Source of the DNA: Cudoniella acicularis
Taxonomy: Eukaryota; Ascomycota; Leotiomycetes; Helotiales; Helotiaceae
DNA: 64,000 bases
Direction: 5' to 3'
Assembly (NCBI GenBank): GCA_013054445.1
Contig: JAAMPI010000089.1
Location: 1 to 64,000 of the forward strand
The notes under the pieces are model-generated. The model did not search any database. It was not told the origin of the DNA and saw only the letters and a program-made list of their open reading frames with translations. A program made the position numbers and the translations under genes. Numbering within the stretch: the first letter of the stretch is position 1; every line of letters begins with the position of its first letter. Positions 34,835 to 45,622 of this stretch are shown one piece after another.

Positions 34835-35878
34835 ATGTCAGCAACGACAGCAACGCTCTTCTCCACAACCCCTGAGGCTCCTGCCGCACAAATGGCACCA
34901 CAACACCCCGCTACCCCTTTATCCTCTCAGAACGACGCACCACAGCCACCCCCCGTGCCATCAACAACACATCTCGACCGCGTCAGCTACCTGTTTGGCC
35001 ACCCGATCTCACACTCACTTTCTCCCCTTTTGCACGGAACAATATATGAATCTTTGAACCTGAACTACGCACAGCACCTCTACGAGACGACTTCTCTCCC
35101 CGCATGTCTTGCCCTCGCCCGCTCGGAGAAATTCTTCGGGGCATCTGTCACGATGCCCCACAAAGTAGCCATCATTCCCTATCTTGACATGCTCACACCG
35201 GAAGGGGAAGCCATCGGAGCCGTAAACACCATATTCTTGCGAAACTCGCCGAGCGGGAAGCGGCTTCTGTGCGGGACCAACACAGACTGCATTGGTATCC
35301 GTGAGGCCATCCTGCAAAACGTGGATCAGGCAGTGGTGGACAGGATGAAGGGAAAACCCGGAATGGTTATTGGTGGAGGTGGGACGAGTAGGGCTGCTGT
35401 TTACGCGCTGAAGATATTTCTTGAGTGCTCTGATATTTATCTCGTCAATAGAGATAGAGGGGAAGTCGACCAAGTTATCCAAGAGTGTCAAAGCAAAGGC
35501 TTCGGTGACGGACTTCGCTATGTTGGATCCGTTGAAGAAGCAGAAAGGTTGGCTGGTCCTTTAGTAGTCGTAAGCGCTATTCCAGATTTCCCTCCCAAGA
35601 CAGAGGCAGAGATTGCCACCAGGAAAGTGATTGAGACAATGTTGGGAAAGAGTGAAAAGGGTGCGATATTGGAAATGTGCTATCATCCAAGTCCTAACAC
35701 TGCGATTGCGAAGATTTCAAGGGAAAGTGGGTGGAGGCTTATTGAGGGGACCGAGGCAATGATCTGGCAAGGCTTGGAGCAGGACAAGGTGTGGTTAAGG
35801 AGGAGAGTTCGTGCATTGCCAGTGGAAAAGGTGAAAGAGGTTATTGGTGCGAAGTTGGCGGCAAGGTCGAGACTGTAA
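34835..35878 (+). CDS. qutB: Quinate/shikimate 5-dehydrogenase (QutB/Qa-3 type)
   Basis: Intronless, 347 residues from ATG 34835; the in-frame codon farther upstream at 34721 is TTG. Motifs of the shikimate/quinate dehydrogenase fold are intact: GHPISHSLSPLLHG (substrate site), VTMPHK (catalytic Lys about 108), IGAVNT, GTNTDCIGI and the dinucleotide loop GMVIGGGGTSRAAVYALK. Oxidises quinate to 3-dehydroquinate (and shikimate to 3-dehydroshikimate); NAD versus NADP cannot be decided. Cluster context favours the catabolic role. A Pro/Ala-rich N-terminal extension of about 45 residues precedes the fold. The C-terminus is ARSRL, and SRL is a functional-type PTS1, suggesting import into peroxisomes. 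Confidence 0.9.
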   Translation: MSATTATLFSTTPEAPAAQMAPQHPATPLSSQNDAPQPPPVPSTTHLDRVSYLFGHPISHSLSPLLHGTIYESLNLNYAQHLYETTSLPACLALARSEKFFGASVTMPHKVAIIPYLDMLTPEGEAIGAVNTIFLRNSPSGKRLLCGTNTDCIGIREAILQNVDQAVVDRMKGKPGMVIGGGGTSRAAVYALKIFLECSDIYLVNRDRGEVDQVIQECQSKGFGDGLRYVGSVEEAERLAGPLVVVSAIPDFPPKTEAEIATRKVIETMLGKSEKGAILEMCYHPSPNTAIAKISRESGWRLIEGTEAMIWQGLEQDKVWLRRRVRALPVEKVKEVIGAKLAARSRL

Positions 35879-36771
35879 ATTTGGGACAAAATGAGTATGA
35901 TGCACATAGAATATGTATCTTTGTAGGGCTTTAGAATGAGATCTAGGAGTCGGGGATCCGATATTTATCGCAGTGTTGTGAAATCTAAAAAATATCTTCG
36001 GTCCCGTCTCTTAACAAGTTCTGAACCTTTCTTCCTTGGTGCAAATCTTCAAAATTGACTTCAAAATTAAATCTTCAAAAGCTAAGGCTGCTGCTAGCCA
36101 GCAATATATATTTCCATTTTATTTTGTAGTTATTTTACTATTTTGAAGTGTTGCCAGTATTTTTATGATATAAACTGTTGAACCCCCTCGTTAAAGAATT
36201 CAGTATAAAGTATAGTAGTGAAGTCCACGAAAATTCTAAAATTTACATTGCATAAGTGTTTAAATGTATCTTAAATCACAACTGCCGGGAAATTGTACTG
36301 AAAAATTATTTCCAAACTTGGTGAACTGAAAATATGAATCGCAGGCTGCATCCAGTGCATAGAAACTTGTTCTCTTACTTGTTCGCTATGCTGCGCTGTA
36401 TTTCAGCTCTTTCCTCGCTAAATTACAACATATGTGTGCTATGTTGCAACGACTTTCACCCCCCTAGACCACAGCACTATGTGCAGAAGCAGAACACTTC
36501 AATAAAAAAAAAATTCCTTTATGTTACATTAAAAGGGCAGGAGATATAATTTGAGTATTCCTCTACTTAAATTATAAGTTTTCAACATCTTTAATTTGAG
36601 TTTATGAGTACGGGGTGGAGAACGCTTGTATCAAAAGGGGGGGTGGTGAAGTGACGGGTAAGATACTTTTCAGCATTAACCACTATAAATCACCCCACAA
36701 CTAATAAGTACGCGTTTTAAGTCCATCAGAAGACTTGACACAGCAGTACCTTTCTCTTCCGACCCTTGCAG
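35879..36771. other. AT-rich intergenic region
   Basis: No supported gene in about 0.9 kb between the convergent qutB and oxidoreductase genes. It is markedly AT-rich, with a TTTTGAAGTGTTG motif at 36140 that recurs at 44770. Confidence 0.4.
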
Positions 36772-37898
36772 TTAAACTTTTCCCCTTTCCCTGATCTCAA
36801 ACCCATCAATCTCCACAGGCAGTCCACACTTCATCGCCTTCTTCACAGCCTCGCAAACCACCAAAGCCCTCAAAGCCTCCTCCCCAGTACAACTCGGCTC
36901 CTTCCCATCCCTCACCACATCAACAAAATGCTGAACCTGAAAATCAAACGGCACCTTCTCCTCTTCAACTTTGAGTTGCTCCTTCTTCAAGCTCTGATTC
37001 CAGCCAACCTTGCCAGTTGCCCCTTCCTCATAGCTCCATCTCGTCAAATCAGGTACGCTTAAACTTCCCTTCGTGCCCATAATACGATAAAACCCATCTA
37101 CGCCTTCCACCTTCGGAATATTCGGATTCTCACCCGTTCCGGTTTCAAAATTCCAAGGTGAAGGAACAGCATCACTTAGGATGAAAGTACCAACTACACC
37201 ACTCTTGAAACGCATCAAGATCGCCGCTCCCTCTTCAGCATCGAATCTTCGACTCTTGGTGGTTTCTAGCGCAGAAACGAGAATAATGGGTCCAAGAAGG
37301 TATTGTAATAGATCCACTTCATGAATGAGATTTATGAGCCCGACGCACCTCCTGATTCCGAACTTTGGCGCCAAGAACCGATGCCTTCGAAATAGGAGGC
37401 GGGTTTGAGGAGACACCATGTCCCTTGCACTGCGATAATTTTGCCGAGTGTGTTGGATGAGAGACCTTGTTTGGTGGAGAGGAGATAGGGGTTGAATCGT
37501 CGGTGGTGGCCTACCAGTAGTTGTATGTCTTGGGCTTTGGCTGCAGAGATGAGTGAGAGGCCGGAAGAGAGCGTTGTACTGATGGGCTTCTCGACTAGGA
37601 TGTGTATTCCTGCTGAGATGAGCTCGAGAGAGAGAGGAACGTGCGTGTGGTTCGGGGTGCAGATTATGGCGACATCTGGTTTATGAGGTGAGGTGAGGAG
37701 ATCCGTGATAGAAGCGTAGTGTGTTGTTTTCAGAGAAGCTGCAATTGAAGATCCATTGGGAGAGGGTTCGACGAGAGCGACGAGTTCTGTAGATGGATTG
37801 GAAATGACTGACTGGGCGTGACGAGGACCAATAAGCCCAGCACCTATAACAGCGACTTTGAGAGGAGGTGATCTGGAGACAGACTGAATGGTAGCCAT
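36772..37898 (-). pseudogene. Gfo/Idh/MocA-family oxidoreductase, frameshifted
   Basis: From ATG 37898 on the reverse strand: Rossmann loop AVIGAGLIGPRHA (N-terminal), ICTPNHTHVPLSLELISAGIHILVEKP, then GHHRRFNPYL, all typical of NAD(P)-dependent sugar or inositol dehydrogenases. At about 37338-37350 the frame breaks: the expected continuation LINLIHEVDLLQYLLG lies in the next frame, so one base is missing. The second half then runs open to a stop at 36772. Corrected length would be about 375 residues, normal for the family. A 36-nt GT-AG excision could also join the frames but would delete the conserved H-E-V-D-L-L region and is too short for an intron here. Either a recent pseudogene or a single-base sequence error. 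Substrate unknown; a quinate-cluster role is inferred from position. Confidence 0.8.
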
Positions 37899-38813
37899 GG
37901 CACCAATTTTATAAATCACAGACGAGACAAGAGTTATTCACAACTGGAGAATTAGATGATCGCACTGCGTCAAGGGATTGGAAAGCAAATTCCAAATATT
38001 TCAAGGAAATATAGCAGCACTTGCACGACTTCTATGTCATTGAAAGAATACCTTCCACTAGATGGATGCCTTTTTCCCACGGCCGGTTAAGTAGCTCACG
38101 CTTGCTTCCAAGATCGGACTATATTCCACGCAATGAATCTGAATAAGCATACCCCAACTTCTCCATACGAGCCCCCAGATACATAATTGCTTCTCCTCGC
38201 CATCTAAAACAATCCGAATCAACGCAATCTCAAGACAATTCGGTTCGGTTCGGTCAGGATGTGAGTTATGCGGAGGTGGACTAGTGACGTTGCCGAAACT
38301 AGCCTTTTGCTGTCGGAAAAAGATTTACCAGATGATCAACACACCAACGACAGGCGTCGATAGACTCTCAATAAACAAGAATAGTGTCTTTCTCTCCTCA
38401 AACAACTGCACGTTATTGACAGTGTCATTGTGGAAATCTAAGCGGGTTATGTGATCAAGGCGTTTTATGAGCCGCTGCTAGCCTCTGGTGAATCCTTAAC
38501 CACGATGACCCACTCCCTGATGTTTGTTATCAGAAAAGCAAGGTGGGATAGAAGCCATTTCATGAACATCATTCACTCATCCCATCTGCTTTTGTTTCTC
38601 TGTGTATTTTATACGTTTGTTCGGTTGTCACTGCTGTCCTGATTCGCCGCCTTGGGTGTTGCCTTCCGTTGCTAAGCCACAGCCTTGAGCTGCAAATTCT
38701 TCAACAACACTTGCAGTTTAACGCGACATTTCACTCCCACATCTCATTCAAACAGAATATCTCTTTGCATTTCTCTTGTTACTAGCAATATTGAGAGATA
38801 GAAAGATAGCAAC
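37899..38813. promoter_or_regulatory. Divergent promoter region, oxidoreductase and qutC
   Basis: 0.9 kb with no supported gene. It contains a GGTTCGGTTCGGT short tandem repeat at about 38240-38252 and a CGGCCGGTTAAGTAG patch near 38080. No perfect QutA palindrome was recognised. Confidence 0.4.
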
Positions 38814-39998
38814 ATGTTTTTCAGACCAGCAATAGCAAGCCTGTCCTTAGGAGTAAGTCTTTCTTCTCATTCAATAGTTTTCCCATGTCGTCACCACACG
38901 CATTCAAAATTTTCAACCGAACACAAGCTCATCATACGTCAGCGAGCATGGGTCCACGATCTCCCCGAAAAGTTCGCCGCGGCATCATCTTCAGGCCTGC
39001 CAGGAATCGAGATCTTCTTTGAAGACCTCGTATACCTGGCAGCCACCCTTCCTGGCGGACACACCCCAGAAAACCACCTCCTCGCTGCACGCAAGATTCG
39101 ATCGCTCTGCGACTCCCGCGGCCTGCAAATCATGGCACTTGGACCATTCTCCGACTGCGAAGGTGTTCTCTGCCCCGATGCCCGAGCCGCAAAACTTCAA
39201 GACCTCAGGCTCTGGTTCGAGATTGCACGGATTCTCGGAACGGATATCATTCAGATCCCCTCGACTTTCCGACAAGAAGGCTTCACTGGAGATTTGGAAA
39301 AGATCGTGAGCGACTTGAGAGAGATTGCCGACATTGGCCAAGCTCAAAACCCCCCATTCCGATTTGCATATGAAAATTTGTGCTTTGCAACATACAACGA
39401 TACTTGGGAGAAAGCTTGGGCAGTTGTGAAGGGTGTTGATAGGGAGAATTTTGGACTGTGCTTGGATACCTTCAACATTGCTGGAAGGGGTTGGGCCGAT
39501 CCTGCTTCGACAAGCGGAAAACTTCCAAATGCCGATGTTGTATTCAGGGAGAGCTTGAATAACATGGTGCGGGAAATCGACCCAAAGAAGATCTTCTATG
39601 TTCAGGTCGTCGACGCGGAGAGGCTTGCAGCACCACTCGATAATCAACACCCCTTTTATGTTGAAGGCCAAAAACCACGCATGAGCTGGAGCAGAAATGC
39701 AAGACTATTTATGTGTGAAGAAGAGAGAGGGGGCTATTTACCGGTCATAGATGTTTTGAAGGTGATCTGTGACGAGGAGCATGGGCTTGGGTATAAGGGC
39801 TGGATATCAATGGAGTTTTTCAACAGAAGCTTGGTTGAGCAGGGAAGCCATGTTCCTAGGGAGCATTCGAAGAGGGCAGCCGAATCTTGGAGAAAGTTGG
39901 TGAAGGTCATGGATTGGGAAGATCAGGTTGAACCTATTGGCATGTCCAGGAAAAGACTCTCGACAACAGCCTCGGAAGAAATCTCAGCCAGACTGTAA
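38814..39998 (+). CDS. qutC: 3-dehydroshikimate dehydratase (QutC/Qa-4 type)
   Basis: Exons 38814-38852 and 38943-39998; 364 residues. The 90-nt intron keeps the frame open, but removing it restores the family N-terminus ASLSLG followed by a helix and GIEIFFEDL. Xylose-isomerase-like TIM-barrel marks: DIIQIPSTF, RFAYENLCF, FGLCLDTFNIAGRGWADP, FYVQVVDAERL, RMSWSRNARLF and GYKGWISMEFFNRSL, with the metal-ligand Glu, Asp, Gln and Glu positions present. Converts 3-dehydroshikimate to protocatechuate. It ends in SARL; ARL fits the PTS1 pattern, paralleling SRL on the cluster dehydrogenase. Confidence 0.92.
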   Translation: MFFRPAIASLSLGVSLSSHSIVFPCRHHTHSKFSTEHKLIIRQRAWVHDLPEKFAAASSSGLPGIEIFFEDLVYLAATLPGGHTPENHLLAARKIRSLCDSRGLQIMALGPFSDCEGVLCPDARAAKLQDLRLWFEIARILGTDIIQIPSTFRQEGFTGDLEKIVSDLREIADIGQAQNPPFRFAYENLCFATYNDTWEKAWAVVKGVDRENFGLCLDTFNIAGRGWADPASTSGKLPNADVVFRESLNNMVREIDPKKIFYVQVVDAERLAAPLDNQHPFYVEGQKPRMSWSRNARLFMCEEERGGYLPVIDVLKVICDEEHGLGYKGWISMEFFNRSLVEQGSHVPREHSKRAAESWRKLVKVMDWEDQVEPIGMSRKRLSTTASEEISARL

Positions 39999-40593
39999 CC
40001 GGATGATCCAAGTCGAAATCATTGGGTGGCGTTTGGAGATTTTGCACCTTTTGGTTATCTCGGAGTTACAGCATTTTAGAGGTCTGGATTTCATTTCAGT
40101 GTACCAATACCCCTTCGCTATGGACATATCTACCCACTCGAGCATAAAGGTGGCCTTGAAATAGAACCATCGCAATGCTGACATAGAATAAAGACCACCA
40201 TTTTCAAAATTGTTTGAGAAGTTCTCTTGCCCCTTATCCACCACCCTAATTAAAGGCTGTAGCTTGCGCAAGAATAAGGTGCCTTCTAGTCCCAATAAGT
40301 CCAAAGGACTCAATCAATCTACCAACGCTCCGTTAAGAACATATTTCTAGATGAAAAATGCTCCTGCGATCTCTATAGAACGCATCGCTGGGCTTCATGT
40401 ATGTGAGAGCCTCTTGCCTCGGTCACGGCTCAAATAAATGAACGAGAAAAGAGCAATCATTGTTCATTGTCTACCAACGCCTGCGTCGCCGGATGGCACG
40501 CCCCTTGTCCCAAATAACCCCAGCGCCGCGCTTTTTAATACAATAGAGACAAAACTAAAAGCTTACATTCATGAAATTTGTAACCAGCTCGCC
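39999..40593. other. Intergenic region, right border of the quinate cluster
   Basis: No supported gene; convergent 3' flanks of qutC and the PRPP synthetase gene. Confidence 0.45.
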
Positions 40594-42267
40594 CTAATCG
40601 TAAGAGTGTGAAAATAACGGAGAAATCGACTCGCCATAATGATTTCTCCTGATTGCCTCACCCAGTAAATTGGATAGGTCAAGAACCACAAGCTTCTTTA
40701 CCGTCCGTGTCTTATCGGCTGGAATGGGGAAAGAGTTGGTGACAACAATAGTGTCTATACAATCACAGTCTTGGAGTTCTTCAAGAGCGTCACCACCAAA
40801 TAATCCATGGGTTGCGATGCAGTAAACTTTCTTGGCCCCACCACGCTTCACGACGCATTCGGCGGCTGCAATCCAGCTTCCGGCCTTGTCGATCATGTCA
40901 TCAATGATGAAGACCGTCCGATTCCTGACGTCTCCAACAAGGGTAATCATTTGCTCGAAGGATGGGTTATTGAAGCTTTCTTCCTCTTCGTCCGATGTCG
41001 CGGCAGCATCATGAGACCCTCCAAGAGGATGGGGTTCAGGATTAAAGAATGAGGAGGCTCTGGACATTTCCATTGGGTCTTCATCGGGGTTTTCAATCAT
41101 TGTCGAGGTTGACAAGGCTGATTGGGTGGGTGAAGGATAATCGTCCGGAACAATATGGCCTTGGACAAGTCTTCCATGTGTAATATCTCTAGCGCGCTCA
41201 TCAGTGAACTCAGACTCCTCCTCAATAGGGCTTGACCGAGCTGGCACAGCTTGTGCTCGGGCCAGTGGGGAGCTCGATGCGAGATTATTGCCATTCGCGG
41301 AACGGCGAGGAGACTGCATACTTGAAGTTTTTCGTGGTGATGACTGGCTTTCTTGGCGTGAATGTGATGCTCGTGAAGAGTGACTATTGTGATGAGGGTG
41401 CTCTGATTTCTGTTCGGTTTGTAGATTGCTAAGATGAGGCTTTGGTTCCCGGTTCATCGAATCGAATTCGGGACTTATTTGCAGCTTGCTGACATCGGCA
41501 TCCATCTCTGATTCGGGAATTAGACCATCTAGTCGGTTCATTATCATGCTGGCGGTCATGTTGCCACCACCTCTTCGTTTGTCCGTTGTAACCATGCCAA
41601 AGTTGAGCTTTAATGCATCTGCCAATGATGTCACCCTTTTGGTGCCTCCAGCATTCTTTGATACACAGACAGCCTCTTGCCAACCGGGAACATTATGTCT
41701 TATCCATCTCGCGATAATGGGCTCGGCGTGTAGGTTATCGACTGGACATTTGAAAAAGCCTTGCATTTGAGAGGCATGCAGATCGATTGTGATAACATGG
41801 TTAATTCCAGCTACATGGAGCAGATTCGCAAGCATTCGGGCTGTAATCGCACCTCGATGGGATTTCTTTTTCGACTGCCGGCTGTAAGGAAAGTATGGCA
41901 AAACCGCTGTTATTGTTAGAGCCGTGATTATCAAAAATTGTGGAGCGATTCCCGACCTGTGATTTTGTTTGCGGAGCCTCCCTTGCAAGCAGATATCAAA
42001 ATGAGAAGCTCCATGATACTGTCATTGATCTTGCTGCTGCCAGACTGGACTACGAAGACGTCCTTCTCTCGAATGCTGGTCAAAATCTTCACACTTGTCT
42101 CGCCCTAGAGTTGAAGTTGTCAGCCTTACCACGCGGGGAGCTATCGGGGATTGTACATTTGCAAACTGAGAGAGCTCGACGGCTGCAGGAGCCATACCCA
42201 GATTGGAGCATATTTGGCTCGTGAGGGTAGGGCATGAGCTCCCGGCGAAGATCAGAGTATTGCGCAT
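40594..42267 (-). CDS. Ribose-phosphate pyrophosphokinase with long internal insert (Prs5-like)
   Basis: Exons 42267-42157, 42104-41957 and 41906-40594; 523 residues. It starts MRNTLIFAGSSCPTLTSQIC. Then come ELSQFANGETSVKI, DVFVVQSGSSKINDSIMELL, PYFPYSRQSKKKSHRGAITA, DLHASQMQGFF and the flexible loop TTDKRRGGG. The PRPP-binding segment is FIIDDMIDKAGSW and the end is DLSNLLGEAIRR. Between the flexible loop and LVGDVRNR lies an insert of roughly 150 Ser/Pro-rich residues, like the non-homologous regions of yeast Prs1 and Prs5. Makes PRPP from ribose 5-phosphate and ATP, probably in a hetero-oligomer with shorter Prs subunits. It shares a 166-bp divergent promoter with the gene at 42434. Confidence 0.9.
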
Positions 42268-42433
42268 TCTGTAATTGTGTGGTGTTTGTGAGTGAAGAGA
42301 GCTTGGGAGGCGAAGAAATTTAGAAAATTAAAATCGTCTAAATGACCGTTTGACCGACTCCCGACGATAGCCCACAATCCTCCGCAAAACAAAGTGCAGC
42401 AAGCAATGCTGAAGGGCGGCTTCGGCAACCTCA

Positions 42434-44294
42434 ATGGGAATTCAGCGTCTGGTCTCAAGTTTGTGCCGTTTTGCGAACACAGAGACGTTGTGTAACAAAG
42501 AAGTCGTGATTGATGGGCCGGGGTTTGCGCACCATGTTCACTATTTGTGCTTGAGCGCAGAGTCGAAAGCGCGAAATCCCTTGGAAGCAGCACCTTCTTA
42601 TGATGTACTCGGAACCGTGGCAATTGCGTGGTTGGATGCGCTGAAGACAAACAATGTGTCTATGTAAGAAACTATAACTGGCAGGCTTCACTCCGCTAAC
42701 AATTAATAGACGCAAGATATACTTCGACGGCGCCTTACCTCCTGCGAAGCGCGATGTCAGAGTCAGTAGGCTCATTAGTTATACACAACAGCTGTCCCAA
42801 TACCACAAGAATTACCCGACTCCATACCGAGTAGCTTCTGCAAACCAAGATCTCGAGCTTGGGGTAGAAGTTCTGTTTAGCCGACGAAATGTTCCATCAC
42901 GATTGACGACACTCCCTGCTGTGCCCCTTCTCGTACCAGCAGTCCTTGAAGCACTCTTGGCCTCGGAGAGATACAAGGGCATTACAGAGGTCGTTCCAGG
43001 TGAAGCAGACTTGTACTGTGCCCAGTCTGTGAACAATGACGGCGGAGTGGTCCTTACTGGTGACTCCGACCTTCTTATTCATGGTTTAGGAGAAAAGGGC
43101 GCGGTTATGTTCTTCAGAGACATAGAAGCCGTTCAAATTGACGGATCTGAAAGCTTGAGGAGCCCCTTGTTTGAACCTAGTGCGATTGTGTCTCGATTGG
43201 GTTTGCCAAAGAGTCACGGACTTCACGCCCTAGCATTCGAGTTGAGCTTGAACGGCAAGAAGTCATTTCCCCAGCTTCTTGCGCAGGCGAAAGATTTGGA
43301 GGCTATCAAAGCATATCCAGAGAAGTATGAAGCATTCGAGAAAGAGTATCATTGTTCATTAGGCCTCCCCAGTGCTGAAGCAGAAGATTTTGAAACTCTG
43401 CGTGTCCTCCGAACTCTTGAACCTCGGGTTTCCGAGTTTGCACTCCAATTCAAATTTCTCGCTGGAATCGCCGGCCAGTCTTCACAAAATCATTCATTTG
43501 ATACCGCTCCGCATATATTCCTCCCTTTTCTTATCGATTGTCCTATCCGCACAAATGCCTGGGAGATTTCAATGTCTGTCAGGCAATTGGCATATGGACT
43601 AGTCAATTTGATAGCGCCCAAAAATCAGCAGAAGCGAACTGTATTTGAACACAAGCGTCAAGAAGGCAAATCTGGTGGGCGAGAGCTGCAACTGCCTAAT
43701 ATCGCTCAGATCCCGGAGGCTTGTAACAATCTTGTCATCCTCCTCGAGCAACTTGCCGCAAAGCTCCCAATGCTATCCGAGAAAGAAGTGTGGATAGCTG
43801 TCGCCGTATACCAAGACTTTGATTGGGCCCACCAAAATTCCAAGGCTGTAATTTCTCAACTTGTGACAGCAAAGCCTTTGGTGTCTGAGAAGGAAATCGA
43901 CCTGAATTGGGATATTGTGCAATTACACGCTCAGATCCTAGGGTCATATCAGTCTTTCAGGATTTTCAAACAACTTTCTAGCCTTGTGCTATCACGAAAC
44001 GATGCTAATTCTCTGCCACCAGCAATTAGAAAGCTCTATTTGCGCTTGGAGACCCTCCCTGCTTTATCTGATATTCAGGATCTCCATCATGCTATTTCCC
44101 TCATACAGAAGATAAGAAATACAGGTATGTGCACTGCGGCCCAGAGTATTCTGGGGATTGTGTCGCCAGAGTCATCTGCTACACCCACTCAATTGAAAAC
44201 TGAGAAGAAAAAAAGGAAGAGAGAGAAGGGTGTGGGAATACCTGTGGAACGTAAAAAGACAAGTAATCCGTTTGCTCTCTTAGAAATTGAGTAA
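42434..44294 (+). CDS. Asteroid/XPG-like (PIN-fold) putative nuclease
   Basis: Exons 42434-42663 and 42710-44294; 604 residues. It has the FEN/XPG-type N-terminus MGIQRLVSSLCRF and VVIDGPGFAHHVHYL, then KIYFDGALPPAKRDVR, and an internal region with the acidic cluster EADLYCAQSV and VVLTGDSDLLIHGLG. This matches the Asteroid family, in which the nuclease fold is kept but activity is not well established. It has a Lys/Arg-rich C-terminus (KKKRKREKG), a possible nuclear localisation signal. The role is inferred only. Confidence 0.85.
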
Positions 44295-45622
44295 ATCTCA
44301 TTTAGTCTTGCTTACAACATTTGCCTGAACAATATGCTCTTCCAATTTTCCCTTCTTTCCTCAGTTCGACCAGTTTATTGGCCGCCTCGAACCTGCGTGT
44401 CTTAAAATATTGTGTCGATACCGTTAAAAGCATTTGATTCCTCTGTTGCCACTTGCCTTCCACCATACCTCATTCAACAAGATGTTTAAAACACCACATC
44501 AGAAATTGGGTTACAGAGTTCGTTGATCACAATCTGTCAACACTAAGCGGAGTACCCCCATCACCCATGTAGAACAGAAGAAATCTCGGAATAAGTCTTG
44601 CTAAACGAAACTTCTGAATTATCTCTCGAAATCAAATGTAACTGGCGCAGTCGTCCAGCTATTGCGACTTTCGTGCTGTGAGAGTCATCTCAGTTAGGAG
44701 AAAAGGTTGAAATTCATTCTACTACTCTAACCACTTTGCGTATCTTTTAGGTTTGTGGTTATTAGATTATTTTGAAGTGTTGCTCGCGATGCTGCTGGCT
44801 TGACAATGTCACCGCAAACTCATATTTTCAAGAATAACCAATGTCTAGCTTGAAGCCCTCAATTTCGTCATCTTACAGGTAAGGGGTTGATGTTGGGGAT
44901 TATGAGGTGGTGGGGATGTTGCTGGAGCCATAGTATGCTAGAAATACATATCAATCTTTCAGTAATCTGCTTCGCGGGGTCGCACCAAACACTTTAAAAG
45001 TGATAAACGGCTACCAAGTTATGTGTGTCGATACTTGAAGGGCGTGAATAAGACCAAGGGGCGTATTCTGCAGAGCGGTTTTGGATGCTGCTACAGTGCC
45101 GCAGTGCCGCAGTGCTAGCGCCACATACGGATCCATTATATATATAAACAACCCAACTTCAAATTCAGAATCTGGCAACTGCTTCTGAAGTATGCTTTGG
45201 GAAGCTCAAGTCATTAAATCCATTCACTGTGCTGTGGGAAGCTTCTCTGTTTAGTTTCCTATTGGCTTGACAGTCTTTTGCCTCTCTACCGAGAAAGTCA
45301 GTGTCAGGCTACAAACCAAACAAGGCACAAAATATTTTTCTCAGTTGCGATCCGAGACTTCTCGACATCAAATCAACAACAAACACAACAGCAAAGAACA
45401 CTTTGATTGACGTCTCCTAATCGACAAAAAGCATATCGTGTGCACTTATTAGACGCTTATCATCTTCTGCCGCACTACTTTTAACCACCCTAAAGAAACC
45501 AACTCAAACCTTCGCCTTTGTTAAAGCTAAGAAGTTGACAGTACGTGTGTTTCACTGTTTTTGCGCCTCCCCACCCCTTCCTCCTACTTCACCTTACAAT
45601 TTGCTAACCGCATCAATAAGAA
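44295..45622. other. Intergenic region with a palindrome copy and a short tandem repeat
   Basis: No gene recognised in 1.3 kb. It contains the third copy of the AAACACTTTAAAAGTG palindrome repeat near 44985-45010 and a triple CAGTGCCG tandem at about 45093-45116. The stretch from about 45290 may be the promoter and leader of the 2EXR gene. Confidence 0.45.
44980..45025 (+). repeat. Dispersed palindromic repeat, copy 3 (short)
   Basis: GTCGCACCAAACACTTTAAAAGTG followed by ATAAACGGCTACC parallels the start of the copies at 8.8 and 16.85 kb. The downstream 60-bp units are not evident here. Confidence 0.45.

Noticed and set aside
37330..37370. A 36-nt intron in the Gfo/Idh gene joining the two frames
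   Set aside because: Shorter than any other intron in the window and it would remove the conserved LIHE region, so a frameshift is the better reading.
25631..38813. QutA-type binding palindromes (GGRTAA-N4-TTATCC) in cluster promoters
   Set aside because: I looked for them in all intergenic regions of the cluster and saw only half-sites; a pattern search with mismatches would decide.
38853..38942. Reading qutC through its 90-nt in-frame intron (394 residues)
   Set aside because: The intervening codons match nothing in the family, while splicing restores the conserved N-terminus.
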